From the NCBI GenBank assembly GCA_015499995.1, contig JADNRV010000235.1, forward strand, positions 1 to 64,000: a stretch of DNA of 64,000 nt, read 5' to 3'. The notes under the pieces were generated by a model, which searched no databases, had not been told where the DNA came from, and saw nothing but the letters and a program-made list of their open reading frames with translations. The stretch is from Flammula alnicola (taxonomy: Eukaryota > Basidiomycota > Agaricomycetes > Agaricales > Strophariaceae). The position numbers and the translations under genes are program-made. Below, piece after piece: positions 58,588 to 64,000 of this stretch (position 1 is its first letter; each line of letters opens with the position of its first letter).

Positions 58588-59877
58588 GTCGAAGGCAACC
58601 AATGCTCAAGACACAGCGCGGGGGACTGCAGCGAAAAGGGTGTGGCGCTGTGCAGAAATATTGAGGGTATTGGCATAAGAGTATTTTTTGACAGCTTCTC
58701 GGGGCTGTGGTAAAAGTCCTCAAGGCCTCATGGCCGTAGCCGGGCCGCCTTATTAACCCCGTAGACATCTCGAGGGCAGGCCCATAGACGACTCGATCCG
58801 TACTTATCCAATCTGTATCTGTAAATGGCTCAGTTCAGTTAAAGTAAAACATGCTCACCTTTCCTTTTAGAAGTTTTCAAGTGCTCAACGCGGGTCATCT
58901 CGAAATTGAGAGCTGAGAGTCGTGCCAAGGAGTCAGGAGTTGTGGCTGAGTTCAAAGCTGTTCAGTGTTGACCCATCATGAGGCACGTGATAGACGCTTC
59001 ACGACCACTCAGACGCCTGTTCCGTACTGGGCGCTTGGCGCCAACTTGAAGGGACTTCAATGGGGACTACTTTCAAAACTTAATTGTTTATTGTGAAAAT
59101 TTTATCATGATGGAATTGTGTTGTAGGCTTTGCAATTGGTTTACATACACCTCTACTGTACTTAGTACTAATATCTTAGTATATACTTAGGCTTCAACTC
59201 GAAATAGAAAATTATTATGGAGCTCAGTATGCAGAGATAGACGTTAGTGTAACTGTGGTTCACAGACTACAGTGACGCTGCAGGACAGAATCGTAAGAGC
59301 TAAAATATAAATAAGTAGATGGTGACCAGTAGATGGTACAGCCTAGTATTTTTATACCCTATGCATTCGCAGGTATAAATCCAGCATCTTGTAGCTTGCA
59401 GATGTAATATAGTCTGTCTCCCCCCCAGTCCCTCGTCCCATTATTTAGAATGGTCATAAGCTAACTTCCTGCAGATAACAGTGTTACATGCATATTCCGG
59501 TCAAAAAGACGAAGACTAGACGAGCGAGTTCATTAATTGTCAAAGTAAAGTATTATATGGCACTGGTACAGATGTGCATCATTGCAGTGTTGCAGCGTGC
59601 CTTCGAACATTGATCATCCTTCAATAAGTACCTGTCAAGCGAGGTGCCGTTTTCCCATCCCACGCATCTTTAGGCGCCCAATTGGGGTCACGTTTCCTAT
59701 CATTTAAAAGCCTCCAGAACCTCCGGACAAGGTCTCATTAAACCATCACCACCTGAGAATACCGAACATCTCTTCTCACTTATTATTGCTCTGAGGTATA
59801 GTAGTCTTGCCACGGTTCCTCCTCACGCTAGCTAGGTCGAACTGACTCCAACTCTGCAGAAAAAGACACCTGATAGA
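58588..59877. other. divergent intergenic region (WT-E / AP3)
   Basis: 1.3 kb between divergent start codons, therefore two promoters. Its right end holds the block shared with the AP4 promoter (listed separately). A TTTAAA stretch at 59703-59708 may be the core element for AP3. Otherwise nothing recognised. Confidence 0.5.
59658..59698 (+). promoter_or_regulatory. conserved upstream block of AP3
   Basis: Contains TCCCACGCAT, GGCGCC and ATTGGGGTCACGTTTCCT in this order, 180 bp before the AP3 start codon. The same three parts in the same order precede AP4 (60845-60888). ATTGG is the CCAAT-box complement and GTCACG contains a CACG core, so these are plausible factor sites. Confidence 0.6.
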
Positions 59878-60512
59878 ATGCCTATCGATAACATGCCGAC
59901 GAATGACATAGTCGCCCGCTCCGATATCATCGTCGACCAAGAGTCTCTGAAGGAAGGAAACCAGACAACCACAATCTCGGCCACAATGACAAGCGTGGAA
60001 ACCTCCATTGTCAATGGCATTGGTCGAGACGCTGAGTTCCATGTCACCACTACGCATGTGGCGAGTGTGACCGTGGCGATACCAGGTCCGTGTGCTTATC
60101 TGTCTTCCTTGAGCGGTAACTGGACTGACTCATCATATCGTAGCCACATTAGCCAAATCCGAAGAGGAAGACGATGACGACGATTCAGATGAAGGCGACT
60201 CAGAGGAGGACAGTGAGAGTAGCGAAAGCGAAGAAGAAATACCCCAGTGGAAAGGGTATGTTTCTGCCCAAGTTTCCCCTTTGCGCTTACTTGACCTGGG
60301 TTTGACATCTACCATCCAGCGGTCTTCCCCGTGCCCAGTTAAAGAGTGGAGTCAGTGGAAACAAATCCAAAGACCCAAAGGCCACAAGGAAGGACTCGAA
60401 ATCTGCAGATGCGGACTCTTCAAAGACCAAAGTATCTAAGTCGAAGGAGTCAAAGCCGAAGGAGTCTGGGTCCAAGGTGGAGAAGCCAGCGGTGGGGTCG
60501 TCCAAGTCTTAG
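59878..60512 (+). CDS. AP3: small acidic protein with basic GLPRAQ tail
   Basis: About 169 residues in three exons, start at 59878 (MPIDNMPTNDIVARSDIIV). The first 70 residues are Thr/Ser/Val-rich. After a phase-1 intron comes the acidic exon (LAKSEEEDDDDDSDEGDSE, SESSESEEEIPQWKG) ending with Trp-Lys-Gly, then a phase-2 intron and the tail GLPRAQLKSGVSGNKSK, continuing as a Lys/Ser-rich region with repeats of KSKESKPKES. The WxGGLPRAQ junction is shared with AP4. No secretion signal. Highly charged, probably disordered, nuclear or nucleic-acid-binding at a guess. Confidence 0.74.
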
Positions 60513-60844
60513 AGGCATGGGTTATTTACCAGTCGTGACCGGGATTAATGACGCCTGGGCCTGCCCATTCGATACCCTTGTAACTTGTTCTCGAGCTGTC
60601 CAATTTTCTCATAGTTCATTCATTGCCTTTTAATTCCGAACGGAAACAAGGAATCGTAAGCACAGCTCTCTCACTAGCAGCATAGATTCCCCGAGTAGAA
60701 GTCTCTGCGATCTAAAGATACCAGAGGAAGATTAGACACGCCTCGCCTTAGGCCTATGATCACGGAACACCATGCGAAGTTCCGCGTGGCTGGGTGGGAC
60801 TTGCCTAGCCAAAGAGCGAACTTTGACATGTTAAGGAACGGCGA

Positions 60845-60888
60845 TCCCACGCATTGATCCTCGGGCGCCTAGCATTGGTCACGTTCCT
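60845..60888 (+). promoter_or_regulatory. conserved upstream block of AP4
   Basis: TCCCACGCAT, GGGCGCCT and ATTGGTCACGTTCCT, matching the AP3 block. A TATAAA at 60907-60912 follows, 117 bp before the AP4 start codon. Confidence 0.6.
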
Positions 60889-61028
60889 GAATAGGCGCAG
60901 ACAAAGTATAAAGACCGGAAAGGGGGAATAAAGTGAAGCCCCATCGCTCCACATTACCACCGTCATTGCCATTCGAAGACAACTCCAAGCAGCACTTCCT
61001 ACTTGATCTGCTCCGCCAGAAATTCGCC

Positions 61029-61490
61029 ATGAACACATCTCTCAAGGACGGCACCTCAAAGGAGGAGACCAAGCCTACGTCGGGCTCTGCAACGACGATG
61101 ACTAAAGAGGCTGCAGCGGCCACCGGTGTTGGAAATAAACAAACTGCCGGTAAGATCCCTTTCGATAATGCTATCATCAGTTTTGGTTGAGTCCTCGAAT
61201 AGCAGCAGTCCGTGATGATAGCACGCGCAAGGAGGCTACCAAGAACCATGAACCCGAGGTCGACGAGGAAGAGGAAGGGGACGGCGAGGACGAGGACGAG
61301 GATGAGGACGAGGAAGAGGATGATGGCGATGAGGAGGAGGAAGAGGAGGATGTCGATGCACCTAAGTGGGAAGGGTACGTTTTCACATCTTCATGCCTTC
61401 TTGACACGAATTTCTTACACGTTGTTCAGGGGTTTGCCTCGTGCTCAAGTTAAGCGCCCCGTCGTTGGACCCAAGCCCATAAAACGATAA
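61029..61490 (+). CDS. AP4: small acidic protein with basic GLPRAQ tail
   Basis: About 116 residues in three exons, start at 61029 (MNTSLKDGTSKEETKPTSG); an in-frame GTG at 60933 is rejected. Phase-1 intron into AVRDDSTRKEATKNHEPEV, then about 40 residues almost wholly Glu and Asp (61254-61350) closing in DAPKWEG, a phase-2 intron, and the basic tail GLPRAQVKRPVVGPKPIKR. Tandem neighbour of AP3, with matching exon phases, junction motif and promoter block, so a local duplicate. No membrane span or signal peptide. Confidence 0.76.
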
Positions 61491-61771
61491 ATCAAGAGCT
61501 AACTATAAGCGGCCACCAAGTAGTCTGGAAAGATTTCGTGGTGGTATGATTCCTTGCGTATTGCGGTTTCGATTCATTTATTTCGTATTATCCATAAAAT
61601 ATGTTTTTTCTAATTATAAAGTTCCTCAGTATTGGATCCATCACTGAAAGATTTTTGATGCCAAACACCACAAACACCAGAAGAACATTAATACACACCC
61701 TATATTCACGATCCTCGAACGCCATCTTCATCCATAGAGTAGGTACAACGTTGCATCCCAGAACCAATCCA

Positions 61772-62865
61772 CTACCCCCTTCTCCTAGCTTTTGGTGTCC
61801 AGCTTTCGGTATCCGAGACGGGTCGTGAAGGCCATGTAGGAATCGGTGTTTCCTTCTTGACATTCCCTGCCTCCTCGCCTTGTCTTTGGACGCGTTGCTC
61901 TGGTATTTGTTCCGTTAATGACTTCTGAGCACTTTCAACAGAAGGCAACGTAAACGTCGCAGATGTTCTAGTTTTCCGTGGAGTTGCAGGAGTCAGGAAA
62001 GTCGGGGGTAAGACTTTCGTTGCCTCTGTTGTGCTGCTTGACCCAGAGCTGATACTTTGGTCCGCACGAGCGGGAGTAATAGATGGAAGTGGAGATGCTT
62101 GTGTTGATGGTGCAGGAGTAGTTGTCTTTCCCGCAGGTTCTTGCAGCAACGTTTTGCTCCTAGACTCTGCTGCATCGTCCAAGGCTCGTTGGGCATCTTG
62201 TTGCCGTATCCGCAGCATCTCCTCTGTTTCTGCCCGGTCTCGTGCTTCGATCATGGCTACGTTCGCCGACAAGCGTTGCTGCCGTGCCATGTCCGCTTGG
62301 AGTTCCTGCAGAGCCATACTGAACACTGGCAGGAATATGTATACAAGAAGACCATTCGACGAACCTCTAAAGTAGGTGCGTTGTTCCGTGTATGAGTGAG
62401 CCACGCTGACCATTGGACTGTGCACATGTATCGAGGATTAGTGGTTTTGAGGGAATGGTTTACAAGAGGCGCCCACACGTACTCGGGAGCCGTTTTCCAC
62501 CACCAATATATTTCCACACATCCTCAGGATCATCATATTGTACAGTACGTTTTGTGCGACTTGGATCTAATAAAAATAAGTGAAAATGAGGAATGTAAAT
62601 TGAAATGTCGACTTCGAATGGGATAAAACTTGAATACGAACCATTTGGTGACCTTGTTTCGAAGAATTTATTCCCTAGAAATTGAACGATGAACATTAAA
62701 CATATCAGTATGTTACTGATATGCACACCTTCCAAGTCTCTGCCCACATACCGGACCTAGAAAACAAAAGACTATATAAGTTTTGAGCTCGTGTACGGGG
62801 AAGGAGAAGAACAAGATACTCACCGGAGTCCGGATGGCGTTCCAAATCCTGGATAGAAAAGACAT
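61772..62865 (-). CDS. NDUFAF2: complex I assembly factor NDUFAF2 (mimitin, NDUFA12 paralogue)
   Basis: Mitochondrial matrix factor for NADH:ubiquinone oxidoreductase assembly. Start at 62865 (MSFLSRIWNAIRTP), followed by small exons: VRYVGRDLEG, NKFFETRSPN, then DPSRTKRTVQYDDPEDVWK and YIGGGKRLP, IQWSAWLTHTRNNAPTLE, ELQADMARQQRL. The segment from RTKR to the Pro-Thr-x-Glu-Glu-Leu end is the family core (NDUFA12/NDUFAF2 fold). A predicted helical stretch (AMIEARDRAETEEMLRIR) and a Ser/Thr/Pro-rich tail to RRRG add about 150 residues beyond the core; NDUFA12 itself lacks such a tail, which favours the assembly-factor assignment. N-terminal basic residues fit mitochondrial import. Confidence 0.87.
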
Positions 62866-63149
62866 TACTTTACGCGACTCCAGGCGTGTATTCGATATAT
62901 AATTATACGTGAGTATGCAAAGCAAGCCTTAAGGATATCAGAACTGGTGTGGTCGTCGTTGAAGACGTTGAGCTGACGTCCCGACATTGAACCGTGACCA
63001 TTTACGTCAGCACAGCAAATTTCGAACCCACCAATAGGAAATCATGGATATCATGTCAATATCTCCTCCAGAGAAAAGAGAAGAAAACGTTTAGTCCTAT
63101 GGAAATACAGCGTCTATCTCACTACAAAACGCAACGTCAATGAAAGAAA
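62866..63149. other. short intergenic region
   Basis: 284 bp between the NDUFAF2 start and the RPN3 stop, both minus strand. Contains the NDUFAF2 promoter; no distinct motif seen. Confidence 0.5.
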
Positions 63150-64000
63150 TTAGAAATCGCCACCGAGGTCGTCATCATCCAAATCCCCATCTTGGATCTC
63201 CTTGGCCAACTCCTTCTCTCTTTCCCTAGCGCCCTCAGCAGCAGCAAGCTCTTTCCGATGAGCGTTAAGCGGGTATCGCATGGCCTGGAAAAAAAAACGA
63301 CATTTATATAAGCGCATTGGAACAGAAAAGCAAGTAGCAGACAACGACGCACCTTCACACTCTGGTTGTGCAGATCCAAGCAAAACGCAATACGGCGTCC
63401 AAACACCTCACTGACTTCAGGTCCGTAGGCATTCTTCTGCGTCCCACACTCCATCCATCCCTTCTCGTGCACGATCCTGCCCTCGATGACACCGTCTCGG
63501 ATAGCCTTGCCCACGATGTACTCAGCGTCCTCCTCCGAGTCCAGGTTGAGCTTGACACAGATGTCGCGCAGGGAGATGCGCGAGTACGACAGGGAGAGCC
63601 TCCGGATGCCTGTCTTGATGACGTTTTGGCGGAGACGGATGATGAGGGTGTAGATGTTGTCTTCTTCGAATTGAGCGGCGTGCTTGGACAGGGTAGTTTG
63701 GAATTGAGCGAGAGAGCCCGTTCGAACGGCTGTCCAAAGAATTACGGGTTATTAAGAAAGAAAAAATATTTGTGCGAATTAGGGCATGCCTTTGACTATT
63801 TCGAAATAGGCGTTCAGAGCTTTCTCCAGCACTGGATGTCTGAACAAGGTTCGATCCGGGATATCGCCCATGAGCAACTCGACAACTACGAAGTATTTAT
63901 GCACCGCTTGATAGAAGCCTGGCGCTGTCTTCGCAGGTGGGGCGCGTCGGATCGCCTGCTGCAAGTTGGTATGTGCTTCGGTGTAGTTGAGCTGCACGGC
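63150..64000 (-). CDS. RPN3: 26S proteasome regulatory subunit RPN3 (PSMD3), C-terminal part
   Basis: PCI-domain subunit of the proteasome lid. The stop is at 63150; the gene continues beyond the right edge, so the 5' part is missing. Exons visible: YTEAHTNLQQAIRRAPP, GFYQAVHKYFVVVELLMGD, IPDRTLFRHPVLEKALNAY, then AVRTGSLAQFQTTLSKHAA and LIIRLRQNVIKTGIRRLSL, the winged-helix part SRISLRDICVKLNLDSEED, VEGRIVHEKGWM-like region, FCLDLHNQSVK, and the end AMRYPLNAHRKELAAAEGA followed by an acidic tail LDDDDLGGDF. These match RPN3 in order and content. The frame is open throughout what can be seen. Confidence 0.93.

Noticed and set aside
1..64000. CRISPR arrays, prophage, operons
   Set aside because: Spliced eukaryotic genes throughout; no regularly spaced identical repeats.

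Overview
The window is nuclear DNA of a filamentous basidiomycete, most likely an agaricomycete mushroom. Genes are split by many introns of about 50-70 bp with GT..AG ends, spacing is compact, both strands are used, and conserved eukaryotic housekeeping genes alternate with lineage-specific ones. All exon structures were worked out by eye from splice signals and protein family patterns, so individual boundaries may be off by a few codons. No species is claimed.

Left part (0-17.4 kb): GID/CTLH ubiquitin ligase subunit (GID9/FYV10/MAEA type), a PDK1-like AGC kinase, a PAQR/adiponectin-receptor-like membrane protein, a cytochrome P450 whose frame is broken by one missing base just before the haem loop, RRG9/neugrin (mitochondrial), a complete 2.8-kb PIF/Harbinger transposon (70-80 bp TIRs, 3-bp target duplication, DDE transposase plus Myb-like partner), coactosin, a GNAT acetyltransferase of the SSAT type, and NAC beta (EGD1/BTF3).

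Middle (17-42.5 kb): a large proline/glutamine-rich protein with three C-terminal LIM domains, a type II membrane HtrL-like protein, a 0.92-kb hAT-type MITE with perfect 8-bp duplication, an unknown coiled-coil protein, one member of a WW-like/multispan membrane family, coatomer alpha (COP1), a hAT-like element nested inside a second one (both with 8-bp duplications), and a Rad2/XPG-family nuclease.

Right part (42.5-64 kb): a lineage-specific accessory block in which two families alternate. Family 1 (called WT here; copies A at 30.3 kb, B, C, D, E) joins two WW-like modules to a helical region and a C-terminal multispan membrane domain; C is a pseudogene. Family 2 (called AP here; AP1-AP4) consists of small acidic proteins with a basic tail, always joined through a phase-2 intron just before a PR[G/A] motif. 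WT-B and AP1 are divergent with about 480 bp between their start codons, and AP3/AP4 share a promoter block. I could not assign either family to a described system; this block is the best candidate for something new. The window closes with the complex I assembly factor NDUFAF2 and the proteasome lid subunit RPN3 (cut by the right edge).
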